In this document: piece by piece, positions 43,770 through 52,858 of the stretch
Numbering within the stretch: the first letter of the stretch is position 1
Layout: every line of letters starts with the position of its first letter
Translations under genes and position numbers: made by a program
Notes under the pieces: generated by a model
Database searches by the model: none
What the model was told of the DNA's origin: nothing
What the model saw: only the letters and a program-made list of their open reading frames with translations
Source of the DNA: JAKQIM01 sp964633225
GTDB lineage: Bacteria > Chloroflexota > Anaerolineae > Anaerolineales > UBA4823
Direction: 5' to 3'
DNA length: 64,000 bases
NCBI GenBank assembly: GCA_964633225.1
Contig: CAZWFQ010000008.1
Span: forward strand, 1 to 64,000

Positions 43770-44699
43770 TTACGAGGCTTGTTCTGGCAGGTGGATTAAA
43801 TCTGCATTCTCAGGGGCGTGGATAAAACTCCAGAATGCGTCGCGAGGGCGGTATGGATTGCCGCCGGCCTTGCGTACCATATAGATCGTACGTTTGAAAC
43901 TCAGCCCTTTTAACTCAATGCTGATCACATTGCCGCGTTCGAGAGGGCAGGCGCTGGCTAGTTTGGATACGAAGCCAATACCATACCCGGCTGCTACAGT
44001 GCGCACGATGGCTTCTGCATTGCCCAATTCCATGAAGACATTCAGATCGTCTAGCCTAATGTCGTGTTTCATTAACTCAGATAACACAACCCGGCGCGTA
44101 CCGGAAGTTTCCTCGCGTGCGATGATGGGCTCTTCAAGCAGTTCTTCCGGCTCGATCACCCTGCGGAACGCCCAGCGGTGGTTGGCTGGAACAATGAGTG
44201 AGATTGTGTCATGGAAGAATTCTTGTGATTCCAGCCCGGTATTAAGCACTTCTCGGCTCAATACACCAATGTTTGCATTGCCCTCGAGCAGTTTGAGCGT
44301 GATATCTTCTGCTGTGCAAGCTAAGATGCGCACCTTGACGCCTGGGTAGATCTGGCGAAAACGCGCTGCCATCTGCGGCAAAACATATTTGCCGGCTGCG
44401 GTGCTGCACGTGATGCGCAGCTCTCCAACCACATTGTTTTGCATGGAGCCCATCATTGCTTGCATATCATTTGAGATGCGCAGCAAGCGGCGCGCCCAGG
44501 GCAAGAGTAGCCTGCCTGCCTCGGTTAGCGCCAAGCCAGAACTGGTGCGAGTAAACAATACTACTCCCAGTTTTTTTTCTAGCGTTTTGATCTGGTGACT
44601 TACCGTTGGCTGGCTCAGGTGAAGCTGCTTGGCTGTTTCAGAAAAGCTCAACGTCTCAGTAGCTCGTAAGTATGTCTCTAGCTTATCGATATCACCCAT
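43770..44699 (-). CDS. LysR-family transcriptional regulator
   Basis: A 309-residue regulator. The N-terminal winged HTH reads METYLRA-type start followed by LSFSETAKQLHLSQPTVSHQIKTLEKKLG; the C-terminal periplasmic-binding-like effector domain runs from about residue 85. It resembles the CysL/CbbR-like group by pattern, but the effector is unknown. GGAGAG five bases upstream sets the ATG at 44699, which overlaps the Trx-VKOR stop by 8 bp. Being last in an operon rather than divergent is unusual for LysR genes. It may control the thiol-redox genes upstream or the sulfur operon convergent with it. Confidence 0.92.
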   Translation of the reverse strand: MGDIDKLETYLRATETLSFSETAKQLHLSQPTVSHQIKTLEKKLGVVLFTRTSSGLALTEAGRLLLPWARRLLRISNDMQAMMGSMQNNVVGELRITCSTAAGKYVLPQMAARFRQIYPGVKVRILACTAEDITLKLLEGNANIGVLSREVLNTGLESQEFFHDTISLIVPANHRWAFRRVIEPEELLEEPIIAREETSGTRRVVLSELMKHDIRLDDLNVFMELGNAEAIVRTVAAGYGIGFVSKLASACPLERGNVISIELKGLSFKRTIYMVRKAGGNPYRPRDAFWSFIHAPENADLIHLPEQAS

Positions 44700-45858
44700 A
44701 TTGCTCTCCGCTTGGCGGTACATGGAGAAGACTGCCAAGCAGTTTCAAATTGTCTTTGGCTGGCGCAAGGCTCAGCCAAAATAGAGCCGTCATGATTATG
44801 GCGGATGTGAGGCACCAGGCGCAGGTGGCACCGATGACGAAAGGTTCCAAGAAAGTCAGGTAGATCGAGAACAGGATGCCAAAGGTAGTCATCCCGAATA
44901 TCGCTAGTGACGCGTAACCTGCCAGGCGTTGGTTTCCCCAACGTTCAATGGCCCAAGCCGTCAGGATCATCACATAACCAGCCAGGCCCAAAACGCCGAT
45001 TGGCAGGACTCCAAACAGGCGCGCGTATTCGCTCTGTTGGACCGTATTGCAATCGCCCACCGGCCCGCAGACGGCCTCTACCTGGGCGGTCTCGACATAG
45101 GCCAGGTAGCCGGCCACTCCCATCCCGATGATGCAAAGCACGGGAATAAGCCATTCTCTGAATGGTAGATGCGGGGCCCCAGTTGAGCGCTGTAAAAGTA
45201 TGGCTCCTGCGATCACCGATACGAGCATGCCAGCAAGCACCACCACTGAGATGCTATTGCCAAGCGGATCAAGCGCCATACGCTCCCACGGGCTGATGTT
45301 CATACTGTCATTAATAATCAGTGCAGCAGGGGTTGCCGTGGGAACTGGCATTGGCGCAGCCGGCTCTGGGGCTGCAGTTGCGGATGTCGCTTCTTGGGTA
45401 GATGCCGATGTTGGTGCTTGTGCGGTTTGAGTGGCTTCGGCGGCTGTCATGGCTTCTGCAAATCCGGGGATAGGAGGCCAGTCTAGCCCTCCCTGGGCAA
45501 GATACTGCTCGATCATGCCGGGAAGTTTTTCGGGAATGTCTATGGACCCGATCAGGTAGGTGTCTCCAATCACCAGGAAGGGCACGCCGCCACTCTCTAG
45601 GTTGAAGTACTCCAAGGCTGCCTGGAACATGGCTTGCCCCGGAGGCAGCGAAATGTCCACCCCGATAATATAGAACTGTTCACCGTATTGCTCAACCAGG
45701 GGCACAATCGTTTCAGTAATCACTTTGTGGCAATGACCGCAACTTGGTGAATAGAACAACACTGCGTGTACAACTGCTCCTTCTGGTGTGGGTGAAGACG
45801 CTTGCAGTGATGATAGCCACATAGGCAACAGCAGCATACAAGTTAGAAGTTTATTCAT
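44692..45858 (-). CDS. exported thioredoxin-fold protein fused to VKOR membrane domain
   Basis: A 388-residue protein for disulfide bond formation. A signal-anchor (1-20) is followed by a thioredoxin fold with active site SCGHCHK (Cys40, Cys43), then a Thr/Ala/Pro-rich linker (about 145-190). The VKOR domain has four or more helices with CGPVGDCNTV (the loop cysteine pair) and the CAWC redox centre near the C-terminus. VKOR reoxidises the thioredoxin partner using quinone. Here the thioredoxin is N-terminal, the reverse of many bacterial fusions. The gene begins one base after trmO-like stop. Confidence 0.9.
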   Translation of the reverse strand: MNKLLTCMLLLPMWLSSLQASSPTPEGAVVHAVLFYSPSCGHCHKVITETIVPLVEQYGEQFYIIGVDISLPPGQAMFQAALEYFNLESGGVPFLVIGDTYLIGSIDIPEKLPGMIEQYLAQGGLDWPPIPGFAEAMTAAEATQTAQAPTSASTQEATSATAAPEPAAPMPVPTATPAALIINDSMNISPWERMALDPLGNSISVVVLAGMLVSVIAGAILLQRSTGAPHLPFREWLIPVLCIIGMGVAGYLAYVETAQVEAVCGPVGDCNTVQQSEYARLFGVLPIGVLGLAGYVMILTAWAIERWGNQRLAGYASLAIFGMTTFGILFSIYLTFLEPFVIGATCAWCLTSAIIMTALFWLSLAPAKDNLKLLGSLLHVPPSGEQYG

Positions 45859-45859
45859 T

Positions 45860-46303
45860 TTATTGTTTGCTCCGTTGGGCGTACCAGCCAGTTTTAACGC
45901 CGGCGTGCATGTCAAAATCCGGCACATAGGGTTTGATATCTAGCAGCGGTGTGCCGTCTAATACATCTACACCTTCAATCTCGAGTATATTTTCATGGCA
46001 GACCATTAAACGGACGATGGATAGACCGATTGGGTTTGGGCGGCAAGGGTGGCGCGTGGCGAACAACCCATGTAGTTTATCATCGAGAAATGGCTGTACC
46101 AGCAAACTGAAACCAATTGACTGATGGAAAGCATATAACAAGATAATATGCGAGAAGCCTTCCAGTCCTTTTAATCCGTCGCTGAATGCAGGGTCGACCT
46201 CTACTTTGCCTGCCGCTTGCGATCGCGTGGGTTGGATAGGGGTTTGGGATTTGTCGGTAAAGGGCGAACGAATGATGCCGATAGGGGTCATTGTGAAATT
46301 CAT
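45860..46303 (-). CDS. TrmO/TsaA-family protein
   Basis: A 147-residue beta-barrel SAM-dependent methyltransferase family (formerly YaeB/TsaA); TrmO N-methylates t6A37 in some tRNAs. Motifs are PIGIIRSPF, QPTRSQAAGKVEV, FSHIILLYAFH and FATRHPCRPNPIGLS. It is short compared with E. coli TrmO (235), lacking the C-terminal extension, as in archaeal relatives that often lie near metal or redox genes. AGGAAG precedes the ATG, which overlaps the DUF364 gene by 4 bp. Confidence 0.9.
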   Translation of the reverse strand: MNFTMTPIGIIRSPFTDKSQTPIQPTRSQAAGKVEVDPAFSDGLKGLEGFSHIILLYAFHQSIGFSLLVQPFLDDKLHGLFATRHPCRPNPIGLSIVRLMVCHENILEIEGVDVLDGTPLLDIKPYVPDFDMHAGVKTGWYAQRSKQ

Positions 46304-47025
46304 AGATTCTTCCTAAAGGTTAACAATCGCACGCCTTGCACTTGCTGGAATGTGGCGCCTTGCCCAACAGTGCGCAACACAGCAGATTCATCTAGTATCT
46401 TAGACCCAGAGAGAATGTTAACACCGTGATCGAACAGCAATGAAGAGAGAGGGGTGCTTGGTCCCAGCATCATTACCAGTGCGGTAGGACGGCATAACGT
46501 TAAAAGCTCGTCCACTGTGTGGTTGATCAAAGAGCTGCTGGTGATGGCTACTACATCAGCCTGGGGAATCAGATTAGGAGCAGCTTCGGCGGGGTAATCG
46601 CCCTCGCCTGGGCGCTGTTCGAGCACCCACAACTGTCCAACAGCAGCGCGTAACCTGGGGATGAACGGGAAATGCCCTACCAGGGCCACGTTCTTGCCTT
46701 GGCCGTTTTCAACTAATACGTTAAAGGCGTTCATTTCAACTGCCTGACTCTCGTCCACATCCAGCAAAGAGTTGATTGCTGCCAGGCCGATGCTGGCTTC
46801 TGTTGGGTTATTGGAGCGAGCATATTCAGCCAACTCGCGGGCGGTTTTGTTGTGTAAGAGACCTACATCTCTCACCTGGGAATCCCCGTGTGCCTTGCAG
46901 CTCATCAGCGTGCTAGTCATTCCACAGTGGCGACTGCACACCACGGTCCAATGCATCCCGACCAGGATTGAGCGCACGGGGGCATCTACACTTAGGCTAT
47001 TTATTAAATCATCCAGAATGTTCAC
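46300..47025 (-). CDS. DUF364/DUF4213 putative heavy-metal chelation protein
   Basis: A 241-residue protein. The N-terminal DUF4213-like part contains GMHWTVVCSRHCGMTSTL and the C-terminal DUF364 part has VALVGHFPFIPRLR, ADVVAITSSSLINHTVDELL and VMMLGPSTPLS. The family resembles a Rossmann-type enolase-N-like fold and is found near molybdenum, cobalt and Fe-S genes, suggesting metal chelation; the biochemical role is not known. The start is GTG 47025 inside an ACAGGT-C-ACCTGT inverted repeat (47024-47036). It lies 105 bp after the molybdenum hydroxylase gene. Confidence 0.88.
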   Translation of the reverse strand: MNILDDLINSLSVDAPVRSILVGMHWTVVCSRHCGMTSTLMSCKAHGDSQVRDVGLLHNKTARELAEYARSNNPTEASIGLAAINSLLDVDESQAVEMNAFNVLVENGQGKNVALVGHFPFIPRLRAAVGQLWVLEQRPGEGDYPAEAAPNLIPQADVVAITSSSLINHTVDELLTLCRPTALVMMLGPSTPLSSLLFDHGVNILSGSKILDESAVLRTVGQGATFQQVQGVRLLTFRKNL

Positions 47026-47130
47026 AGGTCACCTGTTTGGTTCGGTTCGAAGCTAACAAGATAATAATTATACTCATATCTGTCAGGAAAAAGGGCGCTC
47101 TAGGCGTATTTGTTGGCTTACATAGCAACA

Positions 47131-50046
47131 TCATTTTGCTTTGATGGCGGTCAGGACGCGTTCTGGCGTAGCGGGCAACTTTCGAATCCATATACCTGTC
47201 GCGTCGTGAATCGCACTGGCGATAGCCGGCGCTACGCCATCGGTAGCAATTTCTGATACCGACTTGGCGCCGAAAGGCCCGCTGGGCTCATTGGTCTGGA
47301 CGAAGATCACATCCATGATTGGCATTTCTTGTGCGTGCGGAATGTGGTAAGTGGCAAGATCAGGATTGAGCTGGTGGCCTTCTTTGTCGAAGCGCATCTC
47401 CTCTGTTAGTGCAAAGCCAAGGGCTTGCGACATGCCGCCTTCTACTTGCCCGGCTGCTGTGATTGGGTTGATCACCCGACCGCAGTCTGTGATCATCAAC
47501 AGGCGCTCGACCTCGATCTTTCCAGTCTCTATATCTACCACCACTTCGGCAAACTGCGCAGCGGTGGGCGGCGGGCTGACCTGGCTGGTATGAGAAGCTG
47601 TGGCCATGATTTGTTGCTGCTCCATTTGGTGCAGGCTGCTCAACGCCACCTCTGCCAGGGTTACCGAACGACCATCGGGTGCGTTCACTTTGCGGTTTGC
47701 CAGATTTAAGCTGTCTGGATCTGATACGGCCAGCATGCGTGCAGCATATGCCAAGATCTGTTCTTTGATCTGTATAGCCGCTTTCTGCACCGCGCCGCCG
47801 CTAACATATGTGGTGCTGCTGGCGTAGGCACCTTTGTCAAAGGGCGTGAAATCAGTGTCGGACGAATAGACAATCACGTCATCAAGCGGAATTCCCAGTA
47901 CTTCAGCTGCCATCTGCGCCAGGATTGTGTCGGAGCCAGTACCCAGGTCGGTTGCGCCGATGAGTAAGTTGAAAGACCCATCATCATTCATTTTCAACGT
48001 GGCGGCACCCATATCCAGGCCAGCGATGCCGCTGCCATGGATCATTACTGACATACCGATGCCGCGCCGTAAGTGCCCATCTTGCTGACGATAAGTCTCC
48101 CGTTTGGCGTAGAAATCGGTGGCGCGCAAGCCAATCTCCACACAGGCTTCGAGTGCGCTGCTTTGCAAGGATTGCTCAGTACCTTCGCGTCCCTCGCCTA
48201 AGGCCTTGGAAAGATGCATATTTTCGCCAAGCTTGATCCAATTGTTTCGTTTGAACTCAACCTCATCCAAACCTAGTTTTTCAGCAATCTCAGCCATCAG
48301 GACTTCAATCCCAAACTGGCACTGCATTGCTCCGTAACCGCGAAATGCGCCTGCTGGCGGAGTATTGGTGTAGACTACATCGCAGACGAAACGCGCGTTG
48401 GGCGGATTGTACAGAGTCAGCCCTTTGAACCCCCCAACCATATTGACTGTCAGGCCGTGGCAGCCATAGGCGCCAGTATCGCCGATCAGATACAGGTCCA
48501 TGGCTGTAATCTTACCATCTCTCACTCCGACTGTGTAATCGATTATCTGCGGATGGCGGCTGCGCGAGCTGGTGAACTCCTGAACACGGGTGTATTCCAT
48601 ACGCACCGGCCGACCGGTCGCAAGCGTGAGGTGGGCGCATAAGTCTTCCAACAGCATCTCCTGTTTGTTACCGAACCCGCCGCCGATGCGTGGCTTGACC
48701 ACCCGGATACGCTTAACCGGCAGCCCGATTAGCGGAGCGACCATGCGCCTGATATGGAAGGGAACCTGGGTGCTGGTGCGAATCACCAGGCGGCTATCTT
48801 CGTCCCAATAGGTGATGCATATGTGGGGTTCCATGTGAGCATGTTGCTGCTTGGGGGTGTAATATTGGCCGGAGAAAACGTGGTCGCATTTTGCAAAAGC
48901 GGCTTCAACATTTCCGGCCTCGGCTTCGATATGATGGACGATGTTTCGTTCGGCCTGATGAATTCCCACGCTGTCTGTCTCATCATGGATGATTGGTGCA
49001 CCAATATTCATTGCTTCCACTGGGTCTACTACGGCCGGCAAAACTTCATACTCAACTTCGATCAATTTCAAGGCTTCTTCGGCCAGTTCAGGGCTCTCTG
49101 CGGCCACAACTGCCACCCGGTCGCCCTCGTGGCGGACTTTATTATCCAGGCACACCTGATCGTAAGGCAGCGGTTGTGGATGGCTCTGCCCGCCAGATGC
49201 GTGTTTGACACGTGGAATATCCTTATAAGTCAAGACGGCATGGACGCCTGCCAGGGAGCGCGCCCGGCTTGTGTCAATGTGCTTGATGCGGGCATGGGCA
49301 TGTGGGCTTGTGAGCAGTGCGCCGTAGAGCATCCCTTCTGGACGAAGATCATCTGTAAAAACAGGTTTGCCCTGCGCCAGCTTGACGGCATCTACCTTGA
49401 TTTCTGGTCTGCCGACCACCTGCGTTTTGGGGTAGTCCTGCGGTGTAAAAACCAATGGTGGCAGTGGATCGCGCACCCCATCCCGCCGATAGTAGGCTTC
49501 AGGTAAATTGATTTCATTTAAGTTTGCGGGCAAGGGTTGGTCTACATGCGAGATTGGCCCAGGCGTTTCGCCGCGCAGCCTGGCAGCGGCGCGCTGTACA
49601 GCTTCTACCTGACGCACATAGCCGGTGCAGCGACATAGGACAGGGTTTAAGGCGTGGCGGATTTGGGCCTCGGTTGGGGCGGAGTCTTTATCCAGAAGCG
49701 CCTTTGCGGTAAGGATTTGTGCGGGGGTGCAGTAGCCGCATTGAATGGCGCCCGTCTCAATGAATGATTCTTGAATGGGATGCAGTGCGGCCCCTTGGCT
49801 CAGTCCCTCAAGGGTAGTGATCTTTGCCCCATCTACGTTGGCGGCCTTGATTTGACAACTCCGCACTGGCTTCCCATTCATGAGTACTGTACAAACACCG
49901 CAATCGCCGCTCCCGCATCCGTATTTCACGCTAAAGTAGGATGCACCGCGTAGGGCAGTCAATAGGCTTTCGTCAACCCCAACCATAAGCTTGCGTTGGG
50001 CGCCATTGATCGTAAGGGTGATTTCAACCTTGGTGGGGGTGTCCAT
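47131..50046 (-). CDS. xanthine dehydrogenase-family molybdenum hydroxylase with fused [2Fe-2S] domains
   Basis: A 971-residue fusion of the small iron-sulfur subunit and the large molybdenum subunit. The plant-type [2Fe-2S] cysteines are Cys44/49/52/64, and the second cluster is Cys103/106 with Cys138/140 (CGYC, CRC). The Moco part begins near residue 220, with IGGGFGNK, AGAFRGYGAMQ and the active-site glutamate in FGAKSVSEIA. No FAD-binding medium subunit is fused or adjacent, so electrons would go to ferredoxin or another carrier, as in aldehyde oxidoreductases of the Mop type. AAGGAGAG sets ATG 50046. The substrate (aldehyde, purine or other heterocycle) is not predictable. Confidence 0.93.
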   Translation of the reverse strand: MDTPTKVEITLTINGAQRKLMVGVDESLLTALRGASYFSVKYGCGSGDCGVCTVLMNGKPVRSCQIKAANVDGAKITTLEGLSQGAALHPIQESFIETGAIQCGYCTPAQILTAKALLDKDSAPTEAQIRHALNPVLCRCTGYVRQVEAVQRAAARLRGETPGPISHVDQPLPANLNEINLPEAYYRRDGVRDPLPPLVFTPQDYPKTQVVGRPEIKVDAVKLAQGKPVFTDDLRPEGMLYGALLTSPHAHARIKHIDTSRARSLAGVHAVLTYKDIPRVKHASGGQSHPQPLPYDQVCLDNKVRHEGDRVAVVAAESPELAEEALKLIEVEYEVLPAVVDPVEAMNIGAPIIHDETDSVGIHQAERNIVHHIEAEAGNVEAAFAKCDHVFSGQYYTPKQQHAHMEPHICITYWDEDSRLVIRTSTQVPFHIRRMVAPLIGLPVKRIRVVKPRIGGGFGNKQEMLLEDLCAHLTLATGRPVRMEYTRVQEFTSSRSRHPQIIDYTVGVRDGKITAMDLYLIGDTGAYGCHGLTVNMVGGFKGLTLYNPPNARFVCDVVYTNTPPAGAFRGYGAMQCQFGIEVLMAEIAEKLGLDEVEFKRNNWIKLGENMHLSKALGEGREGTEQSLQSSALEACVEIGLRATDFYAKRETYRQQDGHLRRGIGMSVMIHGSGIAGLDMGAATLKMNDDGSFNLLIGATDLGTGSDTILAQMAAEVLGIPLDDVIVYSSDTDFTPFDKGAYASSTTYVSGGAVQKAAIQIKEQILAYAARMLAVSDPDSLNLANRKVNAPDGRSVTLAEVALSSLHQMEQQQIMATASHTSQVSPPPTAAQFAEVVVDIETGKIEVERLLMITDCGRVINPITAAGQVEGGMSQALGFALTEEMRFDKEGHQLNPDLATYHIPHAQEMPIMDVIFVQTNEPSGPFGAKSVSEIATDGVAPAIASAIHDATGIWIRKLPATPERVLTAIKAK

Positions 50047-50078
50047 AAATCTCTCCTTTTGATCTGTATGCCTGATTA

Positions 50079-51089
50079 TCAAGCATTCTGAGGGTAAATT
50101 TTCCACATACGTGCCAACTCATCGGTTTCGCAATGGATTTCATGGTAATGCTGGATTTGCTTGTCTTGCGCAATCTGCACGCCATGGCCATCAATCACCT
50201 GGCCGATATCGGCAAAGTGGATGCCTTTTTTCGTCAGGCTCTGGCCGGCAGATTTAACGTGCTCGGGCGGGATTGTGGCAACCAGGGTTCCTGATGAAAT
50301 CATCGACAGTGGATCGAATTGAAAAGCCCTGGCAAAACGGGAAACAATTGATGGGATGGGAATCTGCCTGGCATCCACCTGCATACCAACTTCAGATAAC
50401 TTGGCAATCTCTAGCAGGGTTTCTAACAAACCTCCGCGGGTGACATCATGCATTGCTGTTGCGCCATGCTCGGCCAACATCAGCGCCTCGGGGATAATGC
50501 TCACTTCCCCCATCAATTGGTGCGCCTCCATCATCTCCCCCTCGCTTAGCCCTAATTGCCAGGCCACATGGGCAAAGTCATTGGCCAGGATAGCAGTGCC
50601 CTCTAGGGCAATCCCCTTGGTGACGAGAATATGGTCGCCAACCCGGGCGCCTTTGGTGCACACAGGCGTGCGGTTCGACATGGTTCCTAGGGCGGTGACT
50701 GCAACCAGGGGCCTGGATAAATTAGCAGAATACCCGGTGTGCCCACCGATGATCGAGACCCCGGTTTCACGCGCCGCGCGGCTGATATCGCTCATGATTT
50801 CGTCCAGGAGTTGTTCGTCTTCTTGCTTGGGCACCAGGACCAATAGCAAGACCCAGCGCGGCGGTGCGCCGCTAGTGGCGATATCGTTGCAGGCTACGTG
50901 CACGGCGAGCCAGCCAATGTTCTTCACTGCACCAACGATTGGGTCCAGATGAGAGACCAATATGCTATTGTCGATGCGCGTAAGTGCTACATCCTCGCCA
51001 AAGACTGCGCCCAGGATGATATCAGGATCATGGGATTCTAGATAAGGGTGGACACATTTACTTAGAACATCCAATGAAAATTTGGACAT
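50079..51089 (-). CDS. AIR synthase-related (HypE/ThiL/SelD-superfamily) protein
   Basis: A 336-residue PurM-like ATP-binding protein. GAVFGEDVALTRID resembles the HypE-type Asp-containing metal-ATP loop, with ACNDIATSGAPPRW and the MHDVTRGGLLETLLEIA motif typical of the superfamily. It lacks the C-terminal cysteine of HypE and the catalytic Cys/Sec-Lys start of SelD, so neither name applies. It begins immediately after the radical SAM stop (TAA then ATG) and ends 32 bp before the molybdenum hydroxylase, so a role in modifying or supplying that enzyme's cofactor is an attractive inference. Confidence 0.87.
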   Translation of the reverse strand: MSKFSLDVLSKCVHPYLESHDPDIILGAVFGEDVALTRIDNSILVSHLDPIVGAVKNIGWLAVHVACNDIATSGAPPRWVLLLVLVPKQEDEQLLDEIMSDISRAARETGVSIIGGHTGYSANLSRPLVAVTALGTMSNRTPVCTKGARVGDHILVTKGIALEGTAILANDFAHVAWQLGLSEGEMMEAHQLMGEVSIIPEALMLAEHGATAMHDVTRGGLLETLLEIAKLSEVGMQVDARQIPIPSIVSRFARAFQFDPLSMISSGTLVATIPPEHVKSAGQSLTKKGIHFADIGQVIDGHGVQIAQDKQIQHYHEIHCETDELARMWKIYPQNA

Positions 51090-52061
51090 TTAAACACCTT
51101 TATTTTTCGGTTCTGGGGCCGGATAGTTGGCAGGAGATGCGCTCCAAAAACGCGTCCCGTAACGCTCTACAATCTGCGCTTTACCGCTTTTTTCTAGCTG
51201 TGCAAGCATTTCAGTCACATCACCAGGCGAAAAATGCTCTAGCGTTTCAACCAATTCTTCTTCTCGCATGGGATGACGGGTGATGATGCCAACGACTGCA
51301 TCCATCAAGGATGCGGCGCCGCCAAGATCAAAAGATCCGCTGGCAGGGTGGATAACTCTGGCGATATCGCCGAGAATAGCACGAGCGCGCAGCAGACCTT
51401 CCTCGTCTGATGGCTGCACCCAAGTTTCAACCGGCGGGCGGGTTGGCTGGAGGATATGGACTTCATCAGGTTGAATGCGCCTCAACGCGGCAGAAATTTC
51501 ACTTAGGGCGGCTTCCGTGTCGTTGGTTTTTCGCACCAACATGACCTCGATCCATAGCTTGCCGTGATATTCTTTGCGGAAGGCAATCAACCCATCTATG
51601 AGGCGCTCGAAACTGAGCCCTGGATAGGGGCGGTTGATCTTTCGGTAGAGACTGGCATTCCCCGCATCCAAGGATGGTAGTACCGCATCGGCAGCAGACA
51701 ATTCGAGACGTACTTTGGGCTGGTAGAGCAAAGAGCCATTGGTGATGACCGCAACCGGTAGGCAGGTAAGCGATTTCACCTGTTGGATCAGCCAGCCGAT
51801 GCCAGCGTGCAAGGTTGTCTCGCCAGACCCGATAAAGGTAACCCAATCGATATCGCCTGGCGCGTGAGATGCCAGTGCTTGTTCTACTTCGGCAAGAATC
51901 TCTTCGCGTGGAAAATACTCGCGCCGCTCGTTAACCAAGGGTTTGCTGCGCCCCAGTTGGCAGTAAATGCAGTTCCAGTTGCAAGTTTTGAGCGGCACGG
52001 GGTCAATGCCTAAAGACTGCCCTAGTCGCCGTGAAGGTACGGGGCCAAAAACATATTTCAT
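51090..52061 (-). CDS. radical SAM protein (COG0731-like) with C-terminal winged helix
   Basis: A 323-residue protein with the radical SAM cluster motif CNWNCIYC (Cys27, Cys31, Cys34) after the diagnostic VFGPVPSRRLGQSLG start; FIGSGETTLH is the SAM-binding GGE-like motif. The C-terminal 80 residues (REEELVETLEHFSPGDVTEML) look like a small winged-helix unit. The family resembles wyosine-synthase-like proteins of unknown substrate found in anaerobes. It is directly coupled to the AIR synthase-like gene. Confidence 0.88.
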   Translation of the reverse strand: MKYVFGPVPSRRLGQSLGIDPVPLKTCNWNCIYCQLGRSKPLVNERREYFPREEILAEVEQALASHAPGDIDWVTFIGSGETTLHAGIGWLIQQVKSLTCLPVAVITNGSLLYQPKVRLELSAADAVLPSLDAGNASLYRKINRPYPGLSFERLIDGLIAFRKEYHGKLWIEVMLVRKTNDTEAALSEISAALRRIQPDEVHILQPTRPPVETWVQPSDEEGLLRARAILGDIARVIHPASGSFDLGGAASLMDAVVGIITRHPMREEELVETLEHFSPGDVTEMLAQLEKSGKAQIVERYGTRFWSASPANYPAPEPKNKGV

Positions 52062-52068
52062 GGGTCTG

Positions 52069-52803
52069 TTAGCCTTTCGAAAGAATGATAAAAATTGCTA
52101 TCAGGATGCCTGCACCCAGTGAGAAGAGGGTGTACTTTCGGTTCTCTTTCTCAACTGCAGGCAGTAGATGGGACGCGCCTACGTAAACCAGTGCCCCAGC
52201 CGAAACTGCCAAAAGAGCGCCTAAAGTTTCCTGATCGATCTGACTGATGAAGGGAAAAGAAACCATAGTTCCAAGTGGCGTGGATATGGCTGCCGCCAGG
52301 AACGCATACAATGTAGCTTTCTTTTGCGAAAAGCCCGCTCGTTTTAGCAATAAAAAGGTAACAATCCCTTCGGGAAGTTCGTGCAACACCATGCCAATGG
52401 CGGCCATCGCACCGGTAAAAATGCTGACATTGAAGGTTATCGAGTAGATGACCCCGTCGATGAATGAGTGCAGGCCAATGCCAAGCATGGGAATGATCCC
52501 GATGGAAAGGTCAACGCAATCGCGTTCATCGCATACAAATGCGGTCACAAAGCGGTTAAAGATGTAAAGCCCCATATAGCCGGCCAAGAGATAGATGGGG
52601 GCGGCATCATTCATGCCAAAGGATTTGGGAATGATGTGGGTGAAGGAGACAGAAATCAGCACGCCGGCAGCAAAGCTCATGAAATAGGCCGCGTTCTGAC
52701 TACCCCATTTTTCATATCTCGTGATGATATAGATGCCGATCGTGGTAACCAGACAAGCCAGTACGCTGGCTAATAGAACGCTTCCAAATGTACTTGTAAA
52801 CAT
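52069..52803 (-). CDS. ZIP-family metal transporter
   Basis: A 244-residue membrane protein with about eight hydrophobic segments. The ZIP metal-site motifs HSFIDGVIYSI (helix 4) and HELPEGIVTFLL (helix 5) are clear. It would import zinc, iron or another divalent metal. AGGAG five bases upstream sets ATG 52803. It is located between radical SAM and DUF89 genes in a metal-rich operon. Confidence 0.93.
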   Translation of the reverse strand: MFTSTFGSVLLASVLACLVTTIGIYIITRYEKWGSQNAAYFMSFAAGVLISVSFTHIIPKSFGMNDAAPIYLLAGYMGLYIFNRFVTAFVCDERDCVDLSIGIIPMLGIGLHSFIDGVIYSITFNVSIFTGAMAAIGMVLHELPEGIVTFLLLKRAGFSQKKATLYAFLAAAISTPLGTMVSFPFISQIDQETLGALLAVSAGALVYVGASHLLPAVEKENRKYTLFSLGAGILIAIFIILSKG

Positions 52804-52858
52804 ATATACTCCTGTATTCGCCAAAAATTCACCAATTGTTCATTCGAGCAGGCCACTG

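Noticed and set aside
48754..49506. 250-codon open frame on the plus strand
   Set aside because: It lies opposite the molybdenum hydroxylase gene, has no ribosome site and no family-like sequence; a shadow of biased codon use.
50079..51089. Calling the AIR synthase-like protein HypE or SelD
   Set aside because: The HypE C-terminal cysteine and the SelD N-terminal Cys/Sec-Lys motif are absent, and no other hyp or sel gene is nearby.
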